Below, piece after piece: positions 18,909 through 27,269 of a stretch of 64,000 nucleotides of DNA. A model generated the notes under the pieces. The model made no database searches. It had not been told where the DNA came from and saw only the letters and a program-made list of their open reading frames with translations. Location of the stretch: NCBI RefSeq assembly GCF_001679785.1, contig NZ_CP016286.1, forward strand, positions 3,222,001-3,286,000. Direction: 5' to 3'. Made by a program: the position numbers and the translations under genes. Numbering within the stretch: the first letter of the stretch is position 1; each line of letters begins with the position of its first letter. The DNA comes from Rhizobium leguminosarum. Lineage in GTDB: Bacteria > Pseudomonadota > Alphaproteobacteria > Rhizobiales > Rhizobiaceae.

Positions 18909-21224
18909 TTACCGATGACGGCGCAGCATATGCACCTCAGCGCTCGGCTTGTGGTGGCCGGGCGGCAGCGTGAAATTGCCGAGCTGGCGATCCATTTCCA
19001 GGGCTTCGGTCGCCAGCCGGTGGATCGCCGCCGTCGTCTCCTCGACCATCGAGGCGTTCTGCTGCGTCATCGCGTCGAGTTCGGCAACGGCGCTATTGAT
19101 CTCGCGCAGCGTATTGGCCTCCTCGCGGGTCGCACTCATGATCTCGTTGATCTGCCCGTTGATCGCCTCGACATGGGCGCCGATGCCCGTCAGCGCGACG
19201 CCCGCTTTTTCCACCAGCGTAACGCCGCTTTCGACCTCATACGTCGATTTCTGCAGCAGGCTGGAAATCTCCTTGGCGGCACTCGATGAGCGCTGGGCCA
19301 GCTCGCGCACTTCCATGGCGACGACGGCGAAGCCCTTGCCGGATTCACCGGCGCGCGCCGCCTCGACGCCGGCATTGAGCGCCAGGAGGTTCGTCTGGAA
19401 GGCGATGTCGTCGATGACGGAGATGATCGTGTTGATCTGGCGCGAGGAGGCCTGGATTGCCTCCATCGCCGCGATCGTCTCGCGCATGATCTGGCCTGAG
19501 CCGGTCGTCTCCTTCTTGGCGTCGCGGGCGATGCGCTCGGCCTGTTCGGCCCGCTCGATCTGCCGGCGGACCGACTGTGTGATGGCGCTGATCGCAGTCG
19601 CCGTCTCGGTGATCGAGCCGGCCTGGCGCTCGGTGCGCCCGGCAAGTTCGTCGGCGCCGGTGCGCATCTCCTCGGAGCCGGCGCGCACCGCCATCGAGTT
19701 GCCGCCGATGGCCGTCATGGTTTCGCTGAGCGTCGCCAGCGCCTCGTTGAAATTGACGCGCAGGCTTTCGAGCTCGTTCGGGAAGCGGGTATCGATCTGA
19801 TAGGCGAGATCGCCGTTCGCCAGATGATGCAGGCCTTCGTCGAGCGCCTCGACCACCTGCTGCAGCGTCTTCGCCTCAGCCTCGCGCTCGGCAAGGTTCT
19901 GCTGACGGTCGTGCTCGGCCTGCAGGCGCGTCTCTTCGCTGGCGGCTTCGAGTTCGCGGCTTTCGATCAGCGAGTGGCGAAAGCGGTCGAGCGCATTGGC
20001 CATCGTGCCGATCTCGTCCTTGCGGTTCAGGCTGCCGATCTCGCTGTCGAGTTTGCCGTCGGCGACATCGCGGGTGACGCCGGCAAGCCGCGCAAGCGGC
20101 GAAAACAGCAAATTGGTGACGAGCCCGGTCGCGATCGCCATGACGACGAGCACGCCGATGCCGATCATCGTCAGCAGGGTGGCGATCTCGATCGAGCCGG
20201 CATTGAGCTCGCTCAACAGCACACTCTCGACCACGAGGAAGCGGTCGCCGCGATAGTCGATGCCGCGGACATAGGCGCGGGCCGCGCCGTCCGCCCTATC
20301 GAAATCGGCAACCGTCATCGTCGAACTGGCAAGCGCGCTCTTGATGAAGGTGAAGGGTGTCGCATCGAGCGTCGCAAGCTTACCGCTTCCGTCGAGACCG
20401 ATGGCGGAACCATCGCCGGAGACGATCGCCGCCCGCGCCGTGCTGCCCCGGACGATGCCCTTGGCAAGGATGCCGGAGACGATGTCGTCGCGCACCTTGA
20501 AAAGAATGATTCCCTTGGCCGCTCCGAGCTTAATGATCGGCACCGCATAGAAGATCGCCGATTTGCCGCTGGCGGCATCGACGCGAAGGCCGGAAAAGCC
20601 TGTCGGCGCGGCGTCATCGGTCGCCTTGGCGGTATTCTCGATCGCCTTGGCGAAAGCGATGCCGGCGCCGGTTGCCTTCCAGGCGTCCGACTTCAGGTTC
20701 TCGGCGAAGTCGTCTTCCTTCTTGTAGGAATAGAGCACGGTACCTTCGAGGTCGGCGATCAGCAGATCGCTGAAGGCGGTATCCTCAAGGTCGCGAGCGA
20801 CTTCGCCCTGTGTCTTCTCATGGTTCGAATAGTAAAAGCCGCTCGGCTCTTCCGGCTTCATGAGCTTCTCGCGCTGATCTGCCGGGTTGGGATTGCCCGA
20901 TATGAAAACCTTCTTCAGCTCGGCGCGGGCGTCGCCCGAGGTCTTCTCGATCGTCTTCCAGCCGCTCTTTAGGCTGGTGATCGACATCTGCAGCGCCTCG
21001 ATACGCGCGATGGAATTGGCCTGGTTTTCAAGCTGCGTCAGCTGATCCTGCAGCATGTCGCCGCGAAAGATCAGCACGCTTTCCTTGGCCTTCAGCGCCT
21101 GCTCGTCGGAAATGCGGCTGCTGGCGAAATAGGCAAGCACATCAATGACCGCGATCGACAGCACGGTCAGCAAAATGAATGTGGCGATGACCTTAAAGGA
21201 CAGGGATTGAAATCTCCGAGCCAT
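18909..21224 (-). CDS. Methyl-accepting chemotaxis protein with periplasmic sensor domain
   Basis: The start MARRFQSLSF at 21224 gives 771 residues. Two membrane segments (about 10-30 and 350-375) bracket a periplasmic Cache-like sensor domain of about 310 residues. HAMP follows (about 375-430), then a long coiled-coil and the signalling hairpin with [30 protein letters not shown]. The C-terminus (HMLRRHR) lacks an NWETF-type CheR/CheB tether. No other chemotaxis gene is adjacent, so it is an orphan receptor; the ligand is unknown. Confidence 0.95.
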   Translation of the reverse strand: MARRFQSLSFKVIATFILLTVLSIAVIDVLAYFASSRISDEQALKAKESVLIFRGDMLQDQLTQLENQANSIARIEALQMSITSLKSGWKTIEKTSGDARAELKKVFISGNPNPADQREKLMKPEEPSGFYYSNHEKTQGEVARDLEDTAFSDLLIADLEGTVLYSYKKEDDFAENLKSDAWKATGAGIAFAKAIENTAKATDDAAPTGFSGLRVDAASGKSAIFYAVPIIKLGAAKGIILFKVRDDIVSGILAKGIVRGSTARAAIVSGDGSAIGLDGSGKLATLDATPFTFIKSALASSTMTVADFDRADGAARAYVRGIDYRGDRFLVVESVLLSELNAGSIEIATLLTMIGIGVLVVMAIATGLVTNLLFSPLARLAGVTRDVADGKLDSEIGSLNRKDEIGTMANALDRFRHSLIESRELEAASEETRLQAEHDRQQNLAEREAEAKTLQQVVEALDEGLHHLANGDLAYQIDTRFPNELESLRVNFNEALATLSETMTAIGGNSMAVRAGSEEMRTGADELAGRTERQAGSITETATAISAITQSVRRQIERAEQAERIARDAKKETTGSGQIMRETIAAMEAIQASSRQINTIISVIDDIAFQTNLLALNAGVEAARAGESGKGFAVVAMEVRELAQRSSSAAKEISSLLQKSTYEVESGVTLVEKAGVALTGIGAHVEAINGQINEIMSATREEANTLREINSAVAELDAMTQQNASMVEETTAAIHRLATEALEMDRQLGNFTLPPGHHKPSAEVHMLRRHR

Positions 21225-21468
21225 GTACGACGAACCCCTTCTGAACGCACCTGCCAAGCGCGGGCACGCAGCGCATGCCTGATCAACTGGCCTATAAACA
21301 GAACATCGGGGGCTTAAATCCTCGCGAAAAGAAGCCCCCTCGTATTCGATGACTAGAATTCAGGCATCTGTTTTAATTCGCGGTAAATGGCGGGGCCGAA
21401 ATCCGGGAACGTTTTTGTTTTGTTCACATATCAATGGCAGTTATTTCGCAATGGCTATAGGTTGAACC

Positions 21469-21978
21469 ATGCAAAATACGATTCGCATCGTCGGTATCGA
21501 TCCCGGGCTTCGCCGCACCGGCTGGGGAATCATCGAGACATCAGGCAATTCCCTGCGGTTTGTGGCATCCGGAACCGTGACCTCCGATGGAGACATGGAC
21601 CTTGCCTCCCGCCTTTGCCAATTGCACGACGGCCTGGCGGAGATCGTCCACAGCTATAAGCCGGATGAGGCGGCCGTCGAACAGACCTTCGTCAACAAGG
21701 ATGCGGTGGCGACCCTGAAGCTTGGTCAGGCCCGCGGCATTGCCATGCTGGTGCCGGCGCGCGCCGGGCTGCCGGTCTCCGAATATGCCCCGAACGCCGT
21801 GAAGAAGGCCGTCATCGGCGTCGGCCATGGCGAAAAGCAACAGATCCACATGATGTTGAAGATCCTGATGCCGAAGGTCGAATTCAAGGGCAACGACGCC
21901 GCCGACGCCTTGGCGATCGCCATCTGCCATGCGCATAATCGCGGCAGCAACCGAATGCGGCAGGCATTGGCCGGATAG
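21469..21978 (+). CDS. ruvC: Holliday junction resolvase RuvC
   Basis: Dimeric endonuclease that cleaves Holliday junctions with RuvAB. The 169-residue product has the catalytic acidic set in order: [12 protein letters not shown] (Asp at about residue 9), [10 protein letters not shown] (Glu near 68) and [15 protein letters not shown] (two Asp near 141-144). A modest RBS precedes the ATG. It is first in a ruvC-A-B order that is interrupted by two toxin-antitoxin pairs. Confidence 0.98.
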   Translation: MQNTIRIVGIDPGLRRTGWGIIETSGNSLRFVASGTVTSDGDMDLASRLCQLHDGLAEIVHSYKPDEAAVEQTFVNKDAVATLKLGQARGIAMLVPARAGLPVSEYAPNAVKKAVIGVGHGEKQQIHMMLKILMPKVEFKGNDAADALAIAICHAHNRGSNRMRQALAG

Positions 21979-21985
21979 CTTGTTC

Positions 21986-22018
21986 TTGACTTGTTCCATT
22001 GGTAAGGATAATTCTTAC
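21986..22018 (+). promoter_or_regulatory. Promoter and operator candidate of the first toxin-antitoxin pair
   Basis: A -35-like TTGACT at 21986-21991 and a -10-like ATAATT at 22008-22013 are 16 bp apart. The inverted repeat GTAAG-N7-CTTAC (22002-22006 and 22014-22018) overlaps the -10. An AT-rich autoregulatory operator over the promoter is expected for an AbrB-type antitoxin. A strong AAGGAG follows before the antitoxin ATG. Confidence 0.55.
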
Positions 22019-22035
22019 TTTGAAGGAGCAACAAG

Positions 22036-22287
22036 ATGCGAGTTACGTCCAAAGGCCAGGTCACCATTCCTCGTGATCTCAGGGAACTTGTCGGCATCGA
22101 GGCCAACAGCGAGGTCATTTTCTCGATAGAGGGCGGCAAGCTCGTTCTCTCGCCGAAGAACGGCAAGCAGGAGATCGAGGATCGGGGCCGCCTGGATCGT
22201 TTTATACAGACGATCCGTCGTCTCGAGGGCACTGGCGATCAGGAGATTGATGCCGAAGACCTTATGTCGATGACCCGTGATCGCTGA
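22036..22287 (+). CDS. AbrB/VapB-type antitoxin (pair 1, between ruvC and ruvA)
   Basis: An 83-residue protein. The N-terminus MRVTSKGQVTIPRDLRELVGI is the swapped-hairpin SpoVT/AbrB DNA-binding domain (about 1-45). The rest is a charged tail that would wrap the toxin (QEIEDRGRLDRFIQTIRR). It is preceded by AAGGAG and an AT-rich promoter with an inverted repeat, and its stop codon overlaps the toxin start by 1 base (TGATG). It should neutralise the PIN toxin and repress the operon. Confidence 0.9.
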   Translation: MRVTSKGQVTIPRDLRELVGIEANSEVIFSIEGGKLVLSPKNGKQEIEDRGRLDRFIQTIRRLEGTGDQEIDAEDLMSMTRDR

Positions 22288-22700
22288 TGGCCACACTTGT
22301 CGATACGAACATACTTGTCGATCTGGCCGTGGTCGGTTCGGACTGGCACGGTTGGTCGCGTCGAAAGATGCTTGACGTCTTCAAAGACGGTCCTGTCCTC
22401 ATAAACCCGATCATCTATTCCGAATTTTCCGTTCGGTACGACGACGTGGACGAAGTCGATCGACTGCTGCCGCAGGAAGAATTCCGCCGCGAAAATCTGC
22501 CTTGGCCGGCTGCATTCGCCGCTGCTGCGGCCTTCCGGCTTTACCGTCGCGCCGGCGGTGGGCGCGAACGGGTATTGCCCGATTTCTTCATCGGCGCGCA
22601 TGCGGCGATAAGGGGCTACAGAATTTTGACCCGCGATCCCAGCGGATACCGCTCCTATTTCCCCTCCGTTGACCTTATAACCCCCGAAACGCATCCTTGA
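22287..22700 (+). CDS. PIN-domain (VapC-type) ribonuclease toxin (pair 1)
   Basis: A 137-residue PIN-domain protein with the four expected acidic residues: Asp6 in VDTNIL, Glu46 in IYSEFS, Asp99 in LPDFFIGAHA, and Asp117 in TRDPSGY. VapC-type toxins cut specific tRNAs or rRNA in a Mg-dependent way; the target here is unknown. The gene ends 15 bp before the ruvA start, so the pair occupies the ruvC-ruvA junction and ruvA may be read from its promoter. Confidence 0.9.
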   Translation: MATLVDTNILVDLAVVGSDWHGWSRRKMLDVFKDGPVLINPIIYSEFSVRYDDVDEVDRLLPQEEFRRENLPWPAAFAAAAAFRLYRRAGGGRERVLPDFFIGAHAAIRGYRILTRDPSGYRSYFPSVDLITPETHP

Positions 22701-22715
22701 GAGAGACCACGACCC

Positions 22716-23330
22716 ATGATCGGCAAGCTGAAAGGCACCATAGACGAGATCGGCGAAGACTATGTGCTCGTCGATGTGCACGGCGTCTGCTACGTCGCCT
22801 ATTGCTCGGCCCGCACCCTGTCGAAAATCGGCTCGGCAGGCGAGGCCTGCGTGCTGTTCATCGAGACCTATGTGCGCGAGGACCAGTTGAAGCTCTTCGG
22901 TTTCATGACGGCACTGGAGCGGGAATGGTTCAATCTGCTCCAGAGCGTCCAAGGCGTCGGCGCCAAGGTAGCGCTCGCCGTGCTCTCGACGCTGACGCCA
23001 GGCGAACTTGCCAATGCGATTGCCCTGCAGGACCGCGCCGCCGTCTCGCGTGCGCCGGGCGTCGGTCCCAAAGTGGCGATGCGCCTCGTCACCGAGCTCA
23101 AGAACCGAGCGCCGGCCTTTGCCGGGGAAGCGATCAATATCGCCCTCAAGCAGGAACTCGGCGAAGGGGTCGCGGCCGCGCCTGTCGCCGATGCGGTTTC
23201 CGCGCTGACCAACCTCGGCTATTCCCGCGACCAGGCGGCAAATGCGATTGCCGCGGCAATGAAGACGGCCGGCGAAGGTGCCGACAGCGCCAAGCTGATC
23301 CGGCTAGGGTTGAAGGAACTGGCGCGGTAG
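22716..23330 (+). CDS. ruvA: Holliday junction branch migration protein RuvA
   Basis: Tetrameric junction-binding subunit of RuvAB. The 204-residue product begins [12 protein letters not shown], has the OB-fold N-terminal domain, two helix-hairpin-helix segments ([18 protein letters not shown] and [17 protein letters not shown], about 70-125), and a C-terminal domain III that contacts RuvB ([13 protein letters not shown]). Length and motifs are normal. It is flanked on both sides by toxin-antitoxin pairs. Confidence 0.98.
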   Translation: MIGKLKGTIDEIGEDYVLVDVHGVCYVAYCSARTLSKIGSAGEACVLFIETYVREDQLKLFGFMTALEREWFNLLQSVQGVGAKVALAVLSTLTPGELANAIALQDRAAVSRAPGVGPKVAMRLVTELKNRAPAFAGEAINIALKQELGEGVAAAPVADAVSALTNLGYSRDQAANAIAAAMKTAGEGADSAKLIRLGLKELAR

Positions 23331-23360
23331 AGTAGGATGAATTGTCATTTTTTCCGCTGA

Positions 23361-23390
23361 TTGACAAATTTTCCAACCAACACATGAAAA
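23361..23390 (+). promoter_or_regulatory. Promoter candidate of the second toxin-antitoxin pair
   Basis: A perfect -35 hexamer TTGACA lies at 23361-23366 in an AT-rich stretch, with -10-like sequence near 23384-23390 (only a weak match). The preceding AATTGTCA (about 23340-23347) is a near inverted copy of TGACAAATT. This region between ruvA and the antitoxin is clearly richer in A+T than the ruv genes. Confidence 0.4.
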
Positions 23391-23405
23391 TAGGATTTCT
23401 GTTCA

Positions 23406-23690
23406 ATGCGGGGAGAATTTACGCTTTCACCCAAAGGCCAGATAACGCTTCCGAAAGAGCTCCGGGACACGCTCGGCCTTCAGCCCGGCGATCAGCTTGT
23501 TTTCTCCATCATCGATGGAGAGGTCGTGATTACACCGAAATCGATCAACTTCAATGATCTCGCCGGCCTTCTGGGATCGCCTCCAAATGGTCGTGCTTCC
23601 CTGGAGGAGATCGACGCAACCGTCACCGACGCTGCGGGCAGCGATGTGGTCAACGAAGCCACGCGGTCGAAATCGGATGTAGCGGCATGA
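23406..23690 (+). CDS. AbrB/VapB-type antitoxin (pair 2, between ruvA and ruvB)
   Basis: A 94-residue protein with an N-terminal AbrB/SpoVT DNA-binding domain (FTLSPKGQITLPKELRDTLGL, then QPGDQLVFSI) and a C-terminal tail rich in Asp, Ser and Ala. It is not a close copy of the first antitoxin, so this is probably a separate acquisition and not a tandem duplication. Its last codons overlap the toxin start by 4 bp (ATGA). Confidence 0.88.
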   Translation: MRGEFTLSPKGQITLPKELRDTLGLQPGDQLVFSIIDGEVVITPKSINFNDLAGLLGSPPNGRASLEEIDATVTDAAGSDVVNEATRSKSDVAA

Positions 23691-24091
23691 TGGCCTATGG
23701 CTTGGATACAAACGTCCTGCTGAGGCTCATCGTCGACGATGATCCAGAGCAAAGGGCGGCCGCCCTGAAATTCGGTGAAGGCATCGGCAGGGATTATCGT
23801 GGATTTCTCTCCTTGCTGAACCTCTTGGAACTGGATTGGGCGTTGCGCGCACGGTTCGGCTTCAAGAAAAAGGATGTTGTCGAGGCAATCGGCAAGTTGA
23901 CACGCGTCAGGGGATTGGACATCGAGAACCAGACCCTCGTTATCAAGGCCCTGAGGGCCGTGGAAACGCGAAACGCCGATTTTGCCGATGCCTTGATCGG
24001 CTACCGCGCCGCGGATGAGGGATGCCAGGCGACCAAGACATTTGACCGGCACGCGTTCAAGACCGTGCCAGGTATGGAGCTTCTTTCATGA
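23687..24091 (+). CDS. PIN-domain (VapC-type) ribonuclease toxin (pair 2)
   Basis: A 134-residue PIN-domain protein with Asp7 in [10 protein letters not shown], Glu48 in LLELDWAL, Asp98/Asp101 in [10 protein letters not shown] and Asp120 in TFDRHA. That is the full acidic pocket expected of an active ribonuclease. It differs clearly from the pair-1 toxin. Its stop codon overlaps the ruvB start (ATGA at 24088-24091), so ruvB translation is probably coupled to translation of the toxin. Confidence 0.9.
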   Translation: MMAYGLDTNVLLRLIVDDDPEQRAAALKFGEGIGRDYRGFLSLLNLLELDWALRARFGFKKKDVVEAIGKLTRVRGLDIENQTLVIKALRAVETRNADFADALIGYRAADEGCQATKTFDRHAFKTVPGMELLS

Positions 24092-25128
24092 GCGAATCCG
24101 CCCGCCTGATATCGCCGGAAAAGCGGGGCGAAGACCTTGATATCACGTTGCGCCCGCAATCGCTGGACGAGTTCACCGGCCAGGCGGAAGCGCGCGCCAA
24201 TCTCAAGGTCTTCATCGAGGCGGCGAAAAACCGCGGCGAAGCGCTGGACCATGTGCTCTTCGTCGGGCCGCCCGGCCTCGGTAAGACGACGCTGGCGCAG
24301 ATCATGGCCAAAGAGCTCGGCGTCAACTTTCGCTCGACGTCGGGCCCTGTTATCGCCAAGGCCGGCGATCTCGCTGCCCTGCTCACCAATCTCGAGGAGC
24401 GCGACGTGCTCTTCATCGACGAAATCCATCGCCTCAATCCGGCCGTCGAGGAAATCCTCTATCCGGCCATGGAAGATTTCCAGCTCGACCTCATCATCGG
24501 GGAAGGCCCTGCCGCTCGCTCGGTGAAGATCGACCTGTCGAAATTCACGCTGGTGGCGGCCACCACCCGCCTCGGCCTGTTGACGACGCCGCTGCGTGAC
24601 CGCTTTGGCATTCCGGTGCGCCTGAGCTTCTACACCGTCGAGGAGCTGGAACTGATCGTGCGCCGTGGCGCGCGGCTGATGAACCTGCCGATCACCGAGG
24701 AGGGCGCCCGCGAGATCGCAAGACGCGCCCGCGGCACCCCGCGCATCGCCGGCCGGCTGCTGCGGCGCGTGCGCGATTTCGCCGAGGTGGCAAGGGCGGA
24801 AGCCGTCACCCGCGAGATCGCCGACGAGGCGCTGACCCGCCTGCTGGTCGACAATGTCGGCTTCGACCAGCTCGACAAACGTTACCTCAACATGATCGCC
24901 GTCAATTTCGGCGGCGGTCCAGTCGGCATCGAAACCATTGCCGCCGGCCTTTCCGAGCCGCGCGACGCGATCGAGGACATCATCGAGCCCTACATGATCC
25001 AGCAAGGTTTCATCCAGCGCACGCCACGCGGCCGTGTTCTGACCGCAATCGCGTGGAAACATCTGGGAATGCAACCGCCCAAGGATATGGAGGCTGCGCA
25101 GTTCCGGCTGTTCCAGGAGGACAACTGA
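24088..25128 (+). CDS. ruvB: Holliday junction helicase motor RuvB
   Basis: AAA+ hexameric motor that drives branch migration. The 346-residue product has Walker [10 protein letters not shown] (about 61-69), Walker [10 protein letters not shown], sensor 1 (LVAATTRLG), the arginine finger region (PLRDRFGI), sensor 2 ([16 protein letters not shown]) and a winged-helix C-terminus (IQRTPRGR). The length is normal. Its ATG overlaps the stop of the second PIN toxin; the next gene starts immediately at its stop. Confidence 0.98.
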   Translation: MSESARLISPEKRGEDLDITLRPQSLDEFTGQAEARANLKVFIEAAKNRGEALDHVLFVGPPGLGKTTLAQIMAKELGVNFRSTSGPVIAKAGDLAALLTNLEERDVLFIDEIHRLNPAVEEILYPAMEDFQLDLIIGEGPAARSVKIDLSKFTLVAATTRLGLLTTPLRDRFGIPVRLSFYTVEELELIVRRGARLMNLPITEEGAREIARRARGTPRIAGRLLRRVRDFAEVARAEAVTREIADEALTRLLVDNVGFDQLDKRYLNMIAVNFGGGPVGIETIAAGLSEPRDAIEDIIEPYMIQQGFIQRTPRGRVLTAIAWKHLGMQPPKDMEAAQFRLFQEDN

Positions 25129-26031
25129 GTGATCACCCGCCGCGGATTTTTCAAGGTTCTGGGCGGCGGTGTCGCAGGCGTCATGTCGCTCGGTGGTTAC
25201 GCCTTCGCCTATGAACCGCTCGCGCGGCTCGCCATCACCCGCTACCAGCTGACGCCTCCGGGATGGACCCCGGGGCTCAAGCTGCGCGTCGTGGCGCTCG
25301 CCGATCTCCATGCCTGCGAACCCTGGATGTCGGCAAGCCGCATTGCCGCGATCTGCCACAGGGCGAATGAACTTGAAGGCGACGTCACCGTCCTGCTCGG
25401 CGATTATGCCGCCGGCATGAACATGGTGACGCAGTACGTGCATTCGAGCCAATGGTCGAAGGCGCTCGCCACCTTGCAGGCCCCTCTCGGCGTCCATGCG
25501 GTCATGGGCAACCATGATTGGTGGGAGGATAGGACCGCCCAGAAGAACGGCGGGATGGAAACATTCGGACACCGGGCCCTCGCCGACGTCGGCATCCCGG
25601 TCTATGGCAACCGCGCCGTTCGGCTCGAAAAGGATGGCCGCGGCTTCTGGCTGGCAGGCCTCGAAGATCAGCTGGCGCTTCTGCCCGGCCGGAAATGGCG
25701 TCGCACACATATGCGCGGCCTCGACGATCTCGATGGAACGATGGCTCAGGTGACGGACGATGCGCCCGTCATTCTGCTCGCCCATGAGCCCGATATCTTT
25801 CCGCGCGTGCCCGAGCGTGTCTCGCTGACGCTATCGGGCCACACGCATGGCGGACAGATCCGCCTCCTCGGCCGTTCGCCGATCGTGCCCTCGCGTTACG
25901 GCAACCGCTACGCCTATGGCCATATGATCGAGGAGGGGCGTAATATCATCGTTTCCGGCGGCCTCGGCTGCTCCATCGCACCGGTGCGCTTCGGCGTGCC
26001 GCCGGAAATTGTCGTGATCGATCTTGGATAA
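25129..26031 (+). CDS. YkuE-like metallophosphoesterase with Tat-type signal
   Basis: GTG start directly after the ruvB stop. The N-terminus MITRRGFFKVLGGG is a twin-arginine-type signal, so the 300-residue protein is probably exported folded or anchored. Metallophosphoesterase ligands are visible in order: ADLHACEPW, LLGDYAAG, MGNHDWWED, LLAHEPDIF and SGHTHGGQ. YkuE-like enzymes act on lipid or nucleotide phosphates; the substrate here is unknown. It is translationally adjacent to ruvB and to the Nudix gene 7 bp downstream. Confidence 0.9.
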   Translation: MITRRGFFKVLGGGVAGVMSLGGYAFAYEPLARLAITRYQLTPPGWTPGLKLRVVALADLHACEPWMSASRIAAICHRANELEGDVTVLLGDYAAGMNMVTQYVHSSQWSKALATLQAPLGVHAVMGNHDWWEDRTAQKNGGMETFGHRALADVGIPVYGNRAVRLEKDGRGFWLAGLEDQLALLPGRKWRRTHMRGLDDLDGTMAQVTDDAPVILLAHEPDIFPRVPERVSLTLSGHTHGGQIRLLGRSPIVPSRYGNRYAYGHMIEEGRNIIVSGGLGCSIAPVRFGVPPEIVVIDLG

Positions 26032-26038
26032 GAATGGC

Positions 26039-26551
26039 ATGGCCAAGCGCACTCTCATCCGCCTGAATGCGGGCGCTGAGCGTTTCAACTATCGCATCGC
26101 CGGCCTCGGCTTTCGCGACGGCCACGTGCTCGTCCACCGCGCCGTGCATGAGCCCTTCTGGACCTTTCCAGGCGGCAGGGCGGAAATCGGCGAGACGTCG
26201 GAGGAAACACTGAAACGGGAGATGGTGGAAGAACTGGGCGTTGAGGTGACCGTCCATCGCTTGCTGTGGATCGTCGAGAACTTCTTCCGCTACGAACAGC
26301 GCGACTGGCATGAACTCGGTCTCTATTACCTGATGGACCTCCCGCCGGAATTCCCCTTTTTGTCCGGCGAGATCATCCATCGCGTCGAGGACGGCGACAA
26401 CCATCTCGAGTTCAAATGGGTGCCGGCAACGCGTAATGCCCTGTGCGCACTCGACATCCCGCCCTATTTCATCTCCGATGAAATCGAAAACCTTCCCGTT
26501 GTGCCACGTCATCTCGTCTGGCGGGACGGCGATCTCGACGGCAAAGACTGA
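26039..26551 (+). CDS. Nudix hydrolase
   Basis: The ATG at 26039 (MAKRTLIRLN) gives 170 residues; an alternative TTG 15 bp earlier overlaps the upstream gene. The Nudix box GRAEIGETSEETLKREMVEELG (Gly, the REx2EE core and the final Gly are all present) begins near residue 44. It should hydrolyse a nucleoside diphosphate linked to another moiety; the substrate is not predictable. It is probably the last gene of the ruv operon. Confidence 0.92.
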   Translation: MAKRTLIRLNAGAERFNYRIAGLGFRDGHVLVHRAVHEPFWTFPGGRAEIGETSEETLKREMVEELGVEVTVHRLLWIVENFFRYEQRDWHELGLYYLMDLPPEFPFLSGEIIHRVEDGDNHLEFKWVPATRNALCALDIPPYFISDEIENLPVVPRHLVWRDGDLDGKD

Positions 26552-26552
26552 T

Positions 26553-26594
26553 GTTACGACGTCCTTTGCGCCTCAAAAGGCGCCCGGTGCTGTA
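26553..26594. repeat. Short palindromic repeat, GCGTCCTTTGCGC type
   Basis: About 40 bp containing GTCCTTTGCGCCT-CAAA-AGGCGC and outer complementary ends TACGAC / GTGCTGTA. Related copies are at 32426, 50697 and 56525. It directly follows the Nudix gene and could form a transcript-end hairpin. Confidence 0.7.
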
Positions 26595-26624
26595 GCCAAA
26601 AGCGCTTAAAGAGGAGATGCGCCG

Positions 26625-27188
26625 ATGCCGACCTTCGATCCTGTCAGGCCATTCCGCAAACTTGCCTATAACAACGCCCTCGCCAACCGCCGGCTACTTC
26701 AGGCCTGCGCGACTTTAAAGCCTGGAGAATTCGAAGCGCCACGCTCCAGCTTCTTCCCCTCGATCAAGGAAACCTTGAACCATATCATCACGGTCGACTG
26801 GTTCTATGTCGACGGCCTGGAAGGCGGCACGCTCGGGCTCAAGGCCTTCGAGGTAGACGAACCGTTCGATGACGTTTCCTCGCTGGCAGAAGCGCAGGCG
26901 AAGGTCGATCAGCGCCTGACGGCGCTTTGCGATGCCCTGACGCCGGAGAGGCTCACCTCGACCATCAGCCTCCATCGCGGCGACCGCATCCAGGAGGAGC
27001 GGATGGAGGACGTGCTCGCCCACCTCTTCCAGCATCAGACCCATCATCGCGGACAGGTGCATTCGATGCTGTCCGGCACTAGCGTCGCTCCGCCGCAACT
27101 CGACGAATTCATCGTTGCCGACGATGCCCGCTTCCGCGGCAGCGAGCTTATAGATCTCGGCTGGAGCGAAGAGAAGCTGATGCGTTAG
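26625..27188 (+). CDS. DinB-family protein
   Basis: A 187-residue four-helix-bundle protein of the DinB/YfiT superfamily. The metal-binding His triad is suggested by LNHIITVDWFYVDGL (about residue 48) and LFQHQTHHRGQVHSML (about 129-146). Family members are thiol-dependent transferases or stress proteins; the function here is not known. RBS AGAGGAG precedes the ATG. It converges on atvA with a palindromic repeat between them. Confidence 0.9.
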   Translation: MPTFDPVRPFRKLAYNNALANRRLLQACATLKPGEFEAPRSSFFPSIKETLNHIITVDWFYVDGLEGGTLGLKAFEVDEPFDDVSSLAEAQAKVDQRLTALCDALTPERLTSTISLHRGDRIQEERMEDVLAHLFQHQTHHRGQVHSMLSGTSVAPPQLDEFIVADDARFRGSELIDLGWSEEKLMR

Positions 27189-27226
27189 CGCGTCCTGCGG
27201 GCCGCGAGTGCGTAAGTCTCTATTTG

Positions 27227-27269
27227 ATGCATGTCGTGCAAAACCGCTGCATAGTTTGGGCGACATGCA
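27227..27269. repeat. Short palindromic repeat, ATGCATGTCG type
   Basis: An inverted repeat with outer arms ATGCATGTCG / CGACATGCAT and an internal CAAAACCGCTGCA segment. It is related to the copies at 54159 and 60905, which share (T/C)GxAGCGGTTTT. It lies between two convergent genes and may act as a terminator for both. Confidence 0.75.

Noticed and set aside
21306..21342. GGGGGCTT...AAGCCCCC inverted repeat upstream of ruvC as a terminator
   Set aside because: No T-tract follows on either strand and its loop is long, so I do not call it.
24001..25785. 594-codon minus-strand open frame across ruvB
   Set aside because: Antisense to ruvB and the phosphoesterase, which carry all their catalytic motifs.
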